Source: Deltaproteobacteria bacterium (GTDB lineage Bacteria; Desulfobacterota; BSN033; UBA1163). Taken from it: a DNA stretch of 32,509 nucleotides. The notes beneath the pieces were generated by a model. It ran no database searches. It was not told where the DNA came from and saw only the letters and a program-made list of their open reading frames with translations. Every line of letters starts with the position of its first letter. Within the stretch, counting starts at the first letter, position 1. Made by a program: the position numbers and the translations under genes. Positions 1 to 7,971 of this stretch are shown piece after piece. Location: the NCBI GenBank assembly GCA_018333535.1, contig JAGXTA010000005.1, positions 1-32,509 of the forward strand, given 5' to 3'.

Positions 1-222
1 CCCCCAGACCATCCACCGACACTTCGAGAAGCGATGCGGATGGTCGCCACTCTTGGAGGCTTTCTTGGCCGCAAACGGGATGGTGAACCCGGAACCAAGA
101 GCCTCTGGTTGGGGCTACAACGACTTGACGATCTGTCGTCGATGTGGAAACTGTTGACCACAACACCTATCTCCCATCCCTCTTCTTTCCCCCTTGTGTC
201 CAGCAACCCAGGTTATGGGTAA
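1..222 (+). CDS. IS4-family transposase, C-terminal fragment (5' end outside window)
   Basis: The frame is open from the first base and ends at TAA 220-222. The visible residues include LGGFLGRKRDGEPG followed by LWLGLQRLDDL, the typical C-terminal tail of IS4-type DDE transposases (usual form LGGFLGRKGDGEPG...W.G.QRL.D). Catalytic residues would lie upstream of the window, so activity cannot be judged. The last 20 or so residues, rich in Pro, Ser and Thr, look unlike the family and may be read-through into flanking DNA. It converges on apbE. No terminal inverted repeat of the insertion sequence was identified between its stop and 305. Confidence 0.7.
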   Translation, partial: PPDHPPTLREAMRMVATLGGFLGRKRDGEPGTKSLWLGLQRLDDLSSMWKLLTTTPISHPSSFPLVSSNPGYG

Positions 223-235
223 GGATCAGTTTTAC

Positions 236-291
236 AAAGGGGGAAGTGTTTCTCCTCCCTTTGGCAAAGGGAGGTGGGGAGGGATTTAAAG
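236..291 (-). repeat. Short palindromic intergenic repeat (copy 1)
   Basis: The stretch contains a hairpin CCTCCCTTT-GGC-AAAGGGAGG next to GGTGGGGAGGGATTT. Its reverse complement matches 28405-28465 over most of its length (AAATCCCTCCCCACCTCCCTTT, a short loop, then AAAGGGAGGAGAAA), so it is one family present twice in opposite orientations. It lies between the transposase remnant and the end of apbE. Confidence 0.65.
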
Positions 292-305
292 AAGTCATTT
301 ATTAC

Positions 306-1322
306 CTAAGGATTGAAGGAAATTCTCTCTTTCAATCCAGGTGTCATCACAGTCCTTCCCTCCCTGTCCACAATAAGACATTCCACCCCCTCGAGCCTCT
401 GACACAAAGTGTATCCCTTTTCAGTCCCCAATACAAAAACCGCGGTGGCTAACCCATCTGCCATCATGCTATCTTTTGAGAGGATTGTAACACTCTGGCA
501 TCCATCTGCGGGGAAACCCTTTTTCGGGTTGAGGATGTGGTGATACCGTTTGTCCTGATGGAGAAAGAATTTTTCATAATCTCCCGAAGTGGCGATGGCT
601 GAATCAGACACGGAGACCGTTGCCATGACCTTCTCGGCCGATCTCGGGTGCTGGATTCCGATTGACCAGGGTTGATTATTTTTAAAACCTTTGGTTCTCA
701 AATCTCCGCCGGCATTGATGATAAGGTTCTTATATCCCAGAGAGGCTAAGATTCCGAAAGCCCTGTCAACGGCGTAACCTTTGGCAATTCCTCCGAGATC
801 GATGGCCATTCCTTTCTTTTTCAAAAAGACTTTCCCATCGGATCGGGTTAAAAGATTCCTGAAATTGACCAGGTTTAAAATCTTCTTTACTTCTTTGGAA
901 GAAGGAGGAGCTCCTCTTTCTCTGGCCTTCCTCCAGATCTGTATGAGGGGGGCGATGGTGATGTCAAATGCACCTTCGGAAAGTCCGGAAATCTTCTGTG
1001 ACCTCTGAATCACCTCGAATGTCTCCGGAGAAACCTTTGCCCATTCCTTTCCGGCAGAGCGGTTAAGACGGGAGACATCGCTCGTCTCAATCCACGGGCT
1101 CATCAATTGCTCAATCCCCCTGATCTCTTGAAAAGCCTGGAGGCTGGCCTTTTGGGCTGCCTCTCCGTCTTCGCTGACAAGGGTAATTTCGATCACGGTC
1201 CCCATGGAGACCTGATGATACTTATGTAAATTTGTAGAATGGGAGGGAAGGGGATTAACGAGCAGGAGGAAGACAATGGGGAAAGTTAGATAAAAAAAAT
1301 TTTTTCTCACAAAATTACACAA
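306..1322 (-). CDS. apbE: FAD:protein FMN transferase (ApbE)
   Basis: ApbE proteins transfer FMN from FAD to a Ser/Thr of exported flavoproteins, acting outside the cytoplasmic membrane. At 338 residues it has the family length. An N-terminal hydrophobic segment (about residues 9-24) looks like a signal peptide or anchor; no lipobox Cys is evident. Family motifs visible: FDITIAPL (119-126), DLGGIAKGYAVD (175-186), GGD (205-207), SGDYE (246-250), HHILNPKKG (261-269) and ADGLAT (288-293, metal-binding Asp). The start is uncertain: TTG at 1322 is the longest choice and GTG at 1310 is an alternative. It lies downstream of, and in the same direction as, the thioredoxin/FMN-binding gene, which carries the ApbE acceptor motif and is its probable substrate. 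The 340-bp gap between them is filled by nested repeats. Confidence 0.93.
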   Translation of the reverse strand: MCNFVRKNFFYLTFPIVFLLLVNPLPSHSTNLHKYHQVSMGTVIEITLVSEDGEAAQKASLQAFQEIRGIEQLMSPWIETSDVSRLNRSAGKEWAKVSPETFEVIQRSQKISGLSEGAFDITIAPLIQIWRKARERGAPPSSKEVKKILNLVNFRNLLTRSDGKVFLKKKGMAIDLGGIAKGYAVDRAFGILASLGYKNLIINAGGDLRTKGFKNNQPWSIGIQHPRSAEKVMATVSVSDSAIATSGDYEKFFLHQDKRYHHILNPKKGFPADGCQSVTILSKDSMMADGLATAVFVLGTEKGYTLCQRLEGVECLIVDREGRTVMTPGLKERISFNP

Positions 1323-1350
1323 GGGATGTTCCCAATCATCTCCCTTTCCT

Positions 1351-1624
1351 CTGGAGGCTGTGTTGTAATTAGAGTCTGTTTATAAATGCACTTTTCTCGT
1401 CATGCCGGACTTGATCCGGCATCCAGAAAGTCTTGAAAGAACTGGATTCCGGCTTTCGCCGGGATGACGGCCTTTTTGGGAACCGTTAGTTTATAAACAG
1501 ACTCTAATTAGCCATTCATCCTTCGACATGCTCAGGACGAGCGGCTAAGCGATAGATTTTTAACATGTCATAGTCCGTTCGTGGTGAGGCTCTCGAACCA
1601 TGAACGGAATTGTGACACAGTCTC
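1351..1624. repeat. Inverted-repeat element (family A), interrupted by a second element
   Basis: The ends form an imperfect inverted repeat: GGAGGCTGTGTTGTAATT at 1351 onward against AATTGTGACACAGTCTCC ending at 1624. Once the inner insertion (about 1366-1510) is removed, the remaining sequence aligns along its whole length with the reverse complement of 31312-31460, including shared blocks such as CCTTCGACATGCTCAGG, CCGTTCGTGGTGA and CGAACCATGAACGGAATT. No coding capacity was seen. It fills the apbE/thioredoxin intergenic space. Confidence 0.75.
1366..1510. mobile_element. 145-bp MITE-like insertion inside repeat family A
   Basis: The ends are a perfect 21-bp inverted repeat (1366-1386 and 1490-1510). 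The outermost 6 bp, TAATTA, are themselves palindromic, so they may be a target duplication flanking 15-bp terminal repeats GAGTCTGTTTATAAA/TTTATAAACAGACTC. The interior has the common palindrome CGTCATGCCGGACTTGATC with its partner GCCGGGATGACG. No ORF is present. The uninterrupted relative at 31312-31460 marks it as a later insertion. Confidence 0.7.
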
Positions 1625-1663
1625 CTGGTGATAGAGGGCAGGGGGAACAGGCGATGGCCACCT

Positions 1664-2764
1664 CTACCTGACATAGCCTTCTTTCTTCAGTTTTTCAAAA
1701 ATCTCTTTTGCCTTATCGAGGCTATCAAAAACCAAAGCCGCTGTGATGGTTGCTCCTGAGACAGAATCGACTTTGGCGTCGAAGGAGAAGGGTTTGAGGA
1801 TCGATTTTCCGACGGTCCGGCTCTTCAATCTCTTGATGTCCTCATCTGTCCAATGGAGATTATCGATTTTAGTCAATTGGACAGGGACAATATCAATCAC
1901 CTTTCCCGTTGAATCGAAGGTATAGATGAAAAAGGTGTCATGGCAGATATCACAGACGGCCCGGCGGCTTGCCAATTTTGAAAAGAAGTTTTCCTGCCGG
2001 CCTCCCAGATCGACCTTTCCGGCATAGATCGGGTCGCCATCCTTGAGCGCGATCTTTTCGATATGAAGGACTTTTCCGCCGGATGCCTCCATTCCCTTTC
2101 TTGCCCCTTTTAATATCTCTTCTTCTGTAAGGGGAGGTTTCAAGGCATCGCCTTCATAGATGGCGCCCTTCTTTGGTTTCAGAAGGGCGAGGTTATACTG
2201 GAGGACGACTCTTGTTTCAGCAAGGACATTTTCCGCCGATTCGGTCAGACCCAGATGGGTGCTTACCACCACTCCGTTTCCCCGTGCATCCTTTCTCACC
2301 CAGATGGTGAAAGGCGTTCGAGGGCCTCCGAGAGCCATATGGGCATCGAATTTTGGATCGCTGAAAATGGGATAGGGGATATGATACTCCTTTCTGAAGG
2401 TTTCCACTTCTTTAGGGGTATTGCCAGCTGCGATTCCGATCATCTTCACCTTCCCCTTTAATTTGGGATCCTTCTCGATGGATGAATATAATTCAGTGAA
2501 GATCGGGGCCTGCCTCTGGCAATTGACGCAGTAGGTGCTGAGCAATTCTACGAGGATCAACTCTCCTTTGATCTCCCGAAAAGTAAACTTCGCCTTTTTG
2601 GGTATCCCGAGGTAAGTTTGCTCCTCCCTGGTAAGAGGCTGGGTGAAGGTAACATTAGGGAAGGGGATGGCAAAACCAATCTGCTTGGTTTCTGCCACGG
2701 CAGATGGAGGGAGGTAAAAAGCAAGTAGAGAAACAATCCAAAGGGTGCGAAGTGGTTTTCTCAT
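1664..2764 (-). CDS. Secreted TlpA-like thioredoxin fused to an FMN-binding domain
   Basis: Three redox-type motifs appear in one chain. From the ATG at 2764 the protein begins MRKPLRTLW..., a signal peptide ending near AVA-ET. A TlpA/AlkyI-hydroperoxide-reductase-like thioredoxin fold follows, with YCVNC (Cys79/Cys82). The C-terminal part ends with DSVSGATIT, the DxxSGAT acceptor motif to which ApbE attaches FMN (Thr about 339). Between them CDICH (271-275) matches the CxxCH heme-c motif. I chose 2764 because GGGGAG lies 11 nt upstream and a signal peptide follows directly; the frame also extends to 2857. ApbE lies downstream on the same strand. Likely role: extracytoplasmic thiol/electron transfer; the partner is unknown. 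Confidence 0.82.
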   Translation of the reverse strand: MRKPLRTLWIVSLLAFYLPPSAVAETKQIGFAIPFPNVTFTQPLTREEQTYLGIPKKAKFTFREIKGELILVELLSTYCVNCQRQAPIFTELYSSIEKDPKLKGKVKMIGIAAGNTPKEVETFRKEYHIPYPIFSDPKFDAHMALGGPRTPFTIWVRKDARGNGVVVSTHLGLTESAENVLAETRVVLQYNLALLKPKKGAIYEGDALKPPLTEEEILKGARKGMEASGGKVLHIEKIALKDGDPIYAGKVDLGGRQENFFSKLASRRAVCDICHDTFFIYTFDSTGKVIDIVPVQLTKIDNLHWTDEDIKRLKSRTVGKSILKPFSFDAKVDSVSGATITAALVFDSLDKAKEIFEKLKKEGYVR

Positions 2765-2814
2765 GGCGGTTTTGACTCCCCAAATCATTAATAAAAAGCA
2801 GTAATGATAAAAAG

Positions 2815-2832
2815 GTACACTAAAAGGTGTAC
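2815..2832. promoter_or_regulatory. Inverted repeat in the divergent thioredoxin/thyX region
   Basis: GTACAC and GTGTAC arms are separated by 6 bp, about 50 bp upstream of the thioredoxin-like gene start. A second inverted pair, ATCATTA/TAATGAT, sits closer to that start (2785-2808). These may be operators or mRNA hairpins; no regulator can be assigned. Confidence 0.3.
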
Positions 2833-2940
2833 GAATGCAAAGACAAAAATTGTTCATCGAACAGGAGGGGAAGAAGGCAGAAATAACAAATTACCAACGC
2901 CTATCGCCAATTGACTACCCAATGAAGAAAATAGTTGGTA

Positions 2941-2970
2941 TTGGCAATAGAACGACAAGGCTGGTATAAT
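2941..2970 (+). promoter_or_regulatory. Putative sigma-70 promoter for thyX
   Basis: TTGGCA (2941-2946), an 18-bp spacer and a perfect TATAAT (2965-2970), preceded by TGG so that it also resembles an extended -10 box. It lies 44 bp before the thyX ATG at 3014. Confidence 0.55.
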
Positions 2971-3013
2971 AACCCCGAGGCGGATGAGGAAATCATCAAA
3001 CCGAGAAGGGAAT

Positions 3014-3802
3014 ATGGCAGGAAAAGTCAGCGAGTCGACATTGAAAGTCATTCTACTCCATTATACCTCCCATCCGGAAGAGGTTGTGGCGATGGCAGCA
3101 AAGCTCTGCTACAGTCCTTCAGACCTCAAATCATTGAAGAAGAGGATTAAGACCAAAGACCAGAAGAGTTTTGTTGAAAAACTGATGAAGATGGGCCACA
3201 TGAGTTCCATCGAACATGCCTCCTTCACCTTTGCCATCGAGGGAATATCAAGAGCCTGCAGTCACCAACTGGTGAGGCACCGGCTTGCCTCCTACTCCCA
3301 GCAATCGCAGAGATATGTCAGTGAAGCGATGGGTTTTAATTATATCATCCCTCCAACGATTAAGGCGGATAGGGAACTGAAGAAATATTTTAAAGACTTC
3401 ATGGTCCAAGCCCAAAGAGCATACAATAAGATCACCACAAGGCTCCATGAAAGAGGGATCCAGGGGGAACTGGCCAATCAGGATGCACGGTTTGTCCTTC
3501 CCAATGCCGTGGAGACAAAGATCATGGTGACGATGAACGCCAGGGAGTTGTTACATTTTTTCAGGATGCGCTGCTGCCGCCGATCCCAATGGGAGATCCG
3601 ACAGGTGGCGGAGGAGATGTTAAAAATAGGCAGGAAGGTGGCTCCCAAGATATTTGAGAGAGGAGGCCCAGCCTGTCTTTTCGGCCCATGTCCCGAGGGT
3701 GAGTATAGCTGTGGAAAAATGAAAGAGGTGAGAGAACAATACCTAAAAAGGAGGGTTAAATATGGAGCAGTGGCAGCAGTGGTTTCACGAGAAGCAGGTT
3801 GA
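3014..3802 (+). CDS. thyX: Flavin-dependent thymidylate synthase ThyX
   Basis: ThyX methylates dUMP to dTMP with methylenetetrahydrofolate, using FAD and NAD(P)H, and is common in anaerobes that lack ThyA. The signature RHRLASYSQQSQRY (RHRxxSxxxxSxRY, about residues 88-101) is intact, as is the upstream SSIEHASFTF block. About 262 residues from ATG 3014 is near the family length; an ATG at 2984 would add ten poorly conserved residues. The last 41 bases overlap the next gene, whose Shine-Dalgarno lies inside thyX, so the two are probably translationally coupled. The C-terminal residues after YLKRR are Ala/Val-rich and look dispensable. No thyA was seen in the window. Confidence 0.93.
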   Translation: MAGKVSESTLKVILLHYTSHPEEVVAMAAKLCYSPSDLKSLKKRIKTKDQKSFVEKLMKMGHMSSIEHASFTFAIEGISRACSHQLVRHRLASYSQQSQRYVSEAMGFNYIIPPTIKADRELKKYFKDFMVQAQRAYNKITTRLHERGIQGELANQDARFVLPNAVETKIMVTMNARELLHFFRMRCCRRSQWEIRQVAEEMLKIGRKVAPKIFERGGPACLFGPCPEGEYSCGKMKEVREQYLKRRVKYGAVAAVVSREAG

Positions 3803-4403
3803 AAGGACGATTAACGCATTGAAGAAAAATAACTTCGAGGCTGTCTTTGTCCCGGATTCCAAATCCGCCTGCGAAGAAGTGATGAAGCAGATACCGGATG
3901 GAGCCACTGTCGGAGTGGGAGGATCGGTCACCCTCGGGCAGATTGGATTACTGGAGGCTCTTGGCAACCGAAAAATCCGCTTCATCTGGCCCATGCGTCA
4001 GGGAAAGACGCCGGAGGAAGTCCTTGATCTGGTGAGGCAGTCCTTTTCAGCCGACCTCTTTCTCTCAGGCACGAATGCCGTGACCGAGGATGGAAGGCTT
4101 TTCAATGTCGATGCTTCTGGCAATCGGGTCGGGGCGATGCTCATGGGGCCTAAAAAGGTGATCATCGTCTGCGGGGTCAATAAGATCGTAAAGGATATTG
4201 AAGCGGCGGAGAAGAAGCTGAAAGCATGGATTGCTCCCCAGAATGCCAAACGGCTCGGCAGGAAGACCCCCTGCGCAGAGACAGGGGTGTGCGCGGATTG
4301 CAAATCTCCTGATCGAATCTGCAATATCTATGTCACCCTGGCAAAAAAACCGAGCCGAAATGAAATGACAATCATTTTGGTGGGAGAAAGTCTGGGAATC
4401 TGA
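3762..4403 (+). CDS. LUD-domain protein (LutC/YkgG-like, DUF162)
   Basis: A 213-residue LUD-domain protein, the family that includes LutC of lactate-oxidation complexes, though many stand-alone members have no assigned reaction. Visible features are GGSVTLGQIGLLEAL, FLSGTNAVTEDGRLFNVDASGNR (a family core, positions about 100-122) and VIIVCGVNKIVKDIEAA. A Cys-rich C-terminal tail follows (CAETGVCADCKSPDRICN), usual in this subgroup and possibly metal binding. The start is supported by AAAAAGGAGG a few bases upstream. It overlaps thyX by 41 bp. No lutA or lutB is nearby, so a lactate role is not supported by context. Confidence 0.85.
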   Translation: MEQWQQWFHEKQVERTINALKKNNFEAVFVPDSKSACEEVMKQIPDGATVGVGGSVTLGQIGLLEALGNRKIRFIWPMRQGKTPEEVLDLVRQSFSADLFLSGTNAVTEDGRLFNVDASGNRVGAMLMGPKKVIIVCGVNKIVKDIEAAEKKLKAWIAPQNAKRLGRKTPCAETGVCADCKSPDRICNIYVTLAKKPSRNEMTIILVGESLGI

Positions 4404-4409
4404 TCCAGA

Positions 4410-4505
4410 ATTGCGGATTTCGCCTGCCCGCCGAACCTGCCTTCGCCGAAACGCTCCGTGCAGGCAGGCAAGTTCTTTGGCAGGCGGGGAATGCGGATTG
4501 CGGAA
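4410..4505. repeat. GC-rich palindromic intergenic repeat
   Basis: Inverted blocks CGCCTGCCCGCC and GGCAGGCGGG, with nearby repeats of GGATT and TGCGG at the two ends, form a large imperfect hairpin downstream of the LUD gene. It could act as a weak transcription barrier. No coding potential was seen. Confidence 0.5.
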
Positions 4506-4585
4506 TCCTAAAACACATAGCGCTGAGAGCAGAGTGCATAGCGTAAATGATTTTGGCTTTAGGTAACCTCTAATAATTCCCAATT

Positions 4586-4679
4586 TGTCACTCCCGCCCC
4601 ATAACAAGTACGGGATAAACTCCGGCGGGAGTCCAGTAATGTCAAAAACTTATGGATTCCTGCTTTCGCAGGAATGACA
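4586..4679. repeat. REP-like palindrome (TGTCATTCCTGCGAAAGC type)
   Basis: TGTCACTCCCGCC at the left is answered by GCAGGAATGACA at the right. The core TTTCGCAGGAATGACA resembles the interior of the element at 1366-1510, indicating related palindromic repeats. It lies between two convergent genes. Flanking sequence also has a looser inverted pair, AGAGCAGAGTGCATAGCG (about 4523-4540) against CGCTATGCTCTCTGCTCT (about 4705-4722). Confidence 0.55.
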
Positions 4680-4708
4680 TTTTTAGAGATAACTTTTACT
4701 CGTATGCG

Positions 4709-6790
4709 CTATGCTCTCTGCTCTTTGCTTAAAACGATGCGGGCATCCACGGCTATTGCCCCTTTCTCCAATGCCATCAACGGATTGAGATCGATCCCTT
4801 CGATTTGTGGAAAATCGATCATCAATTGTGAAAGCCTAAGCAGGTTTTCAATCAGCGCCTCGATGTCCAGAGGTCGTTCTCCCCGGACTCCTTTGAGGAT
4901 GGCGGAGGATTTTAACTCCGAAACCATCTCTTCTGCTTCGGAGCGATTGATGGGAGCCACCCGAAGGGAGGTCTCCTTCAGAACCTCGACATAGATTCCA
5001 CCCAGGCCAAAGAGGATGACCGGACCAAAGGAGGGATCCCGTTTGGCCCCCAGGATGACTTCTTTTCCCACGGAGATCATCTTTTGAAGTAGCACACCGG
5101 CCCTATTCCCCGGATTCAGGCTCATCACCCTGTCATAGGCCTCTTCCGCCTTTTTCAGAGAATCGATATGGAGAATCACTCCGCCCACATCCGATTTGTG
5201 TGAGATTTCCGGAGAGATGACCTTCATGGCTGCTGGAAATCCGATCTTTTCAATGGCCTGCCCCAAATCTTCCTTTCGATGGACCATCTGATAGTCGGCC
5301 ACGGAAATGCCACAGGCCTGGAGGACTTCAATGGCCTCGGGAAGGAGAAGGTCCCTTTTCTCTCCCATTGCTTGTTGAAGAATTGAAGCGACGCGGCTCT
5401 GATTGATGGGATAGGAAGGAGGATGCTCCTTTGAAGTCGTCAATCTACGGTAATGATCCCTTGAGATGGCCAGAGCCGTTAAGGCATCCTCCGGTTCTGT
5501 AAAGATCGGGTAATCGAGGGCTCTCTTGATATAAGCCAGCTCTTCCTCATCGGTATTGTATTGAAGGGCAACCGGTTTCTGATAACGGGAAGAGAGCTCC
5601 TTGACAGCCTGGACAAATTTTCTGGAAGGCTCTTTCTCCTCAGCCGTTGCCCCATGCTGGAAAAGGATTCCGTGGACCACCGGGAATCTAAGAGCCTGTT
5701 CGAGGATGCTCGTGTAGAGGTCGAAGTTGAAGAGGTCTCCGAGATCGAGAGGATTGGTAGGCTGGATCACCTTTGCCCGAAAGAGACTATGGAACTGCTC
5801 CTGGAGTTTTGGGTCAGGGGGAAGAAGTCGAAATCCGTGCCGTTCTGCTGAGTCCGCGGCCACCACACCGATCCCTCCGGAGCGGGAGATGATTACGAGG
5901 TTTTTCCCTTTGCAGGGTGGCAGAGAAAGGATCTTCACGGCATTCACAAAGGACCGGAAATCCTTTGTGCGGATGATGCCAGCCTGTTTCAATGCGGCTT
6001 CCACGACCCTGTCGTCGTTGGCTAAGGCCGCGGTATGAAACTTTGCAATCTGGCGGCTTCCCTCTCCGGTGTTGGCCTTGTGGATGATAATGGGTTTGGA
6101 GGTGGAGTGGGCAATCTCCATCAATTCCCTTCCCCGCTCAAGGCTCTCAAGGTAGAGCCCGATGATCTCTGTCTGAGGATCCTCGATCAGATACTTAAGA
6201 TAATCAATCTCACTGAGGTCCAGCTTATTTCCCATGCTCACCATTTTTGACAAGCCCACATTAGCGCTGATCATGTGGTTTGCATAGGAGAGAAGGACTC
6301 CTCCGCTCTGGGCCAGAATGGAGAGTTTGCCTTTGCTCACCGGTCCCCTCTTCAGTTTGACAAAGGGGACGACAAAGCCATTATCAACATTGGTAACTCC
6401 GATTCCGTTCGGTCCCACGACTCGGATTCCCCATTTTCGGGCAGTCTGAAGAACGGTTTGCTCAAGCTGGCCTCCTTCTTCTGAATATTCTCTGAATCCT
6501 CCGGTTTCAATAATGGCCCAGGGAATCTTTTTACGCCCGCAGGCTTCTACGAGATCCGGCACGGTTTGAGCAGGCGTGAGGATGACGGCCACATCGATGC
6601 CATCGGGAAGTTGATCAACGGAGGTGAGGATCCGACGTCCAAAGAGGATGCCTTCTTTTCTTCCGACCAGATGGATTTCCCCATTGAACTTAAATTCAAA
6701 GAGATTTTCTACAATGTTTCTCGCCAGATTGTCCGGTCTTTCTGAGACACCGATCACCACCACTGATTTGGGATAGAAGAGTTTGTCCAC
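4709..6790 (-). CDS. NDP-forming acyl-CoA synthetase, alpha-beta single chain
   Basis: These enzymes interconvert acyl-CoA plus ADP and Pi with acid plus ATP, often giving energy by substrate-level phosphorylation in anaerobes. Order visible: CoA-binding domain (KSVVVIGVSERPDN near the N-terminus), succinyl-CoA-synthetase-like ligase domain with the presumed phospho-His in KFHTAALANDD, then an ATP-grasp beta domain (LLPEAIEVLQACGI, FPAAMKVISPEISHKSDVGGV). It ends DLNPLMALEKGAIAVDARIVL. I take the GTG at 6790 as start: AAAGGAG lies 8 nt upstream and the first residues VDKLFYPKSVVVIG match the family; an ATG-led extension to 6892 adds an atypical hydrophobic tail. About 693 residues, normal for the fused form. 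Substrate cannot be read from sequence. Confidence 0.9.
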   Translation of the reverse strand: MDKLFYPKSVVVIGVSERPDNLARNIVENLFEFKFNGEIHLVGRKEGILFGRRILTSVDQLPDGIDVAVILTPAQTVPDLVEACGRKKIPWAIIETGGFREYSEEGGQLEQTVLQTARKWGIRVVGPNGIGVTNVDNGFVVPFVKLKRGPVSKGKLSILAQSGGVLLSYANHMISANVGLSKMVSMGNKLDLSEIDYLKYLIEDPQTEIIGLYLESLERGRELMEIAHSTSKPIIIHKANTGEGSRQIAKFHTAALANDDRVVEAALKQAGIIRTKDFRSFVNAVKILSLPPCKGKNLVIISRSGGIGVVAADSAERHGFRLLPPDPKLQEQFHSLFRAKVIQPTNPLDLGDLFNFDLYTSILEQALRFPVVHGILFQHGATAEEKEPSRKFVQAVKELSSRYQKPVALQYNTDEEELAYIKRALDYPIFTEPEDALTALAISRDHYRRLTTSKEHPPSYPINQSRVASILQQAMGEKRDLLLPEAIEVLQACGISVADYQMVHRKEDLGQAIEKIGFPAAMKVISPEISHKSDVGGVILHIDSLKKAEEAYDRVMSLNPGNRAGVLLQKMISVGKEVILGAKRDPSFGPVILFGLGGIYVEVLKETSLRVAPINRSEAEEMVSELKSSAILKGVRGERPLDIEALIENLLRLSQLMIDFPQIEGIDLNPLMALEKGAIAVDARIVLSKEQRA

Positions 6791-6976
6791 TTTTGTATCT
6801 CCTTTGGAGAAAATCATATCCTCAAACGGGGTGGTTTTCAATAAGCAAGAGATGAAAATTTGTAAAATTTTATAGACAAAAGAGGCCAACACTGGTAAAA
6901 ATTAACTTTAGGAGACCCGATCCCAATCAAATACGGATTTCGTCTATTTAATGTTAGGGCATAGAGAGAGTAAAGA

Positions 6977-7624
6977 ATGTTCAAGGCGTTCACATTTTTT
7001 ATACTTTTCTTTTTGGCTGGCTATCCCAATGTCATTCATTCTGCGGAGTTTTCCTCAGATGCGCCGGAATATTTTCGAGATTCAACCAGGCCGTTCAAAG
7101 CCGCAGACTCGTACGAGCACGCTTTACACATTTGGAAAACTCCGGAAGACATTAATGCATGGATCGCTGCCAATTTCTCATACGACACGGCGCGAGCAAT
7201 GCGACTTTCTGAATCCCAAAGAACAAAGAATGAGCAGTTCTCAATTTACCACCCCGTTGAATTCTTCAAAACGAAGACCGGTGTGTGCGTCGATTTATCA
7301 CGGTTTAGCGTTGAAACGCTCAGATATATCGATCCGCAGAGCGATCCGAAGTATTTGATGATCGAGTTCAATCCGATTCAAATTAAAGGGAATACGCTTC
7401 GTTTGCATTGGCTGGTTCGTTTCAAGCGCGATGGCAAAACCTATTTTTTTGCTGACTCGAAACGCCCTGGTCATATTGCCGGTCCATACAATGACACGCA
7501 AGCATTTATTAATGAATATGAGCAATATAGGGGGCGAAAGATCATTGCTTTTAGGGAATTGGTGTCGTATCAAAAGCAGCGGCGAACTCAAGCACTGCAG
7601 CTGCCAGCAACAAAAAAGCCCTAA
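6977..7624 (+). CDS. Secreted transglutaminase-like protein
   Basis: 215 residues with an N-terminal signal peptide (about 1-22, ending near IHSAEF). The fold resembles the transglutaminase/cysteine-protease superfamily. A catalytic triad can be proposed: Cys104 in TGVCVDLS, His144 in RLHWLVRF and Asp160 in FFADSKRPG. Such proteins often act as peptidases or ligases in the envelope; substrate unknown. The ATG at 6977 lies shortly after AGAGAGTAAAG, a weak ribosome site. It is divergent from the acyl-CoA synthetase and followed by an imperfect inverted repeat. Together with the hicB and relBE-like genes it may belong to imported DNA. Confidence 0.72.
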   Translation: MFKAFTFFILFFLAGYPNVIHSAEFSSDAPEYFRDSTRPFKAADSYEHALHIWKTPEDINAWIAANFSYDTARAMRLSESQRTKNEQFSIYHPVEFFKTKTGVCVDLSRFSVETLRYIDPQSDPKYLMIEFNPIQIKGNTLRLHWLVRFKRDGKTYFFADSKRPGHIAGPYNDTQAFINEYEQYRGRKIIAFRELVSYQKQRRTQALQLPATKKP

Positions 7625-7770
7625 CAACCGCAATAACCTGACGCGGATTAACCGGGTTAGGTTTTGGGATTTGTTATTCCCCGCGCAGGTGATGCAAATC
7701 GTTCGGCGAATAAAAATATGGGGTTGCCTACCACTCTTGAAGTGAGATATCATCTTGGTAGGGTGATCGC

Positions 7771-7971
7771 ATGAAGATCGAAATTGAGAGAGAAGAGGAT
7801 GGGCGCTGGATTGCTGAAATCCCAGACCTTCCTGGAGTCATGGTCTACGGCGATAGTCGGAACGAAGCTATCTCAAAGGCGGAAGCATTAGCCTTGCGAG
7901 TCCTGGCTGACCGGCTTGAACACGGGGAAGAAATTCCAGAGCTTAAGGAAGTGTTCGCGGTTTCAGCATGA
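7771..7971 (+). CDS. hicB: HicB-type antitoxin
   Basis: A 66-residue protein with the compact HicB beta-strand/helix fold: EREEDGRWIAEIPDLPGVMVYG, then a helix with ALALRVLADRLEHGEEIPEL. HicB proteins neutralise HicA mRNA interferases. GGTAGGGTG lies a few bases upstream of the ATG. Its TGA overlaps the ATG of the hicA remnant (ATGA), the usual hicBA coupling in this subgroup. Because the toxin is truncated, this antitoxin may be an orphan. Confidence 0.8.
   Translation: MKIEIEREEDGRWIAEIPDLPGVMVYGDSRNEAISKAEALALRVLADRLEHGEEIPELKEVFAVSA

Noticed and set aside
4065-4607. 180-codon frame on the minus strand opposite the LUD-domain gene
   Set aside because: Runs through the LUD gene and a palindromic repeat; no start context or family likeness.
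7298-7753. 151-codon frame on the minus strand opposite the transglutaminase gene
   Set aside because: Antisense to the catalytic region, no ribosome site; its tail overlaps the intergenic region only.
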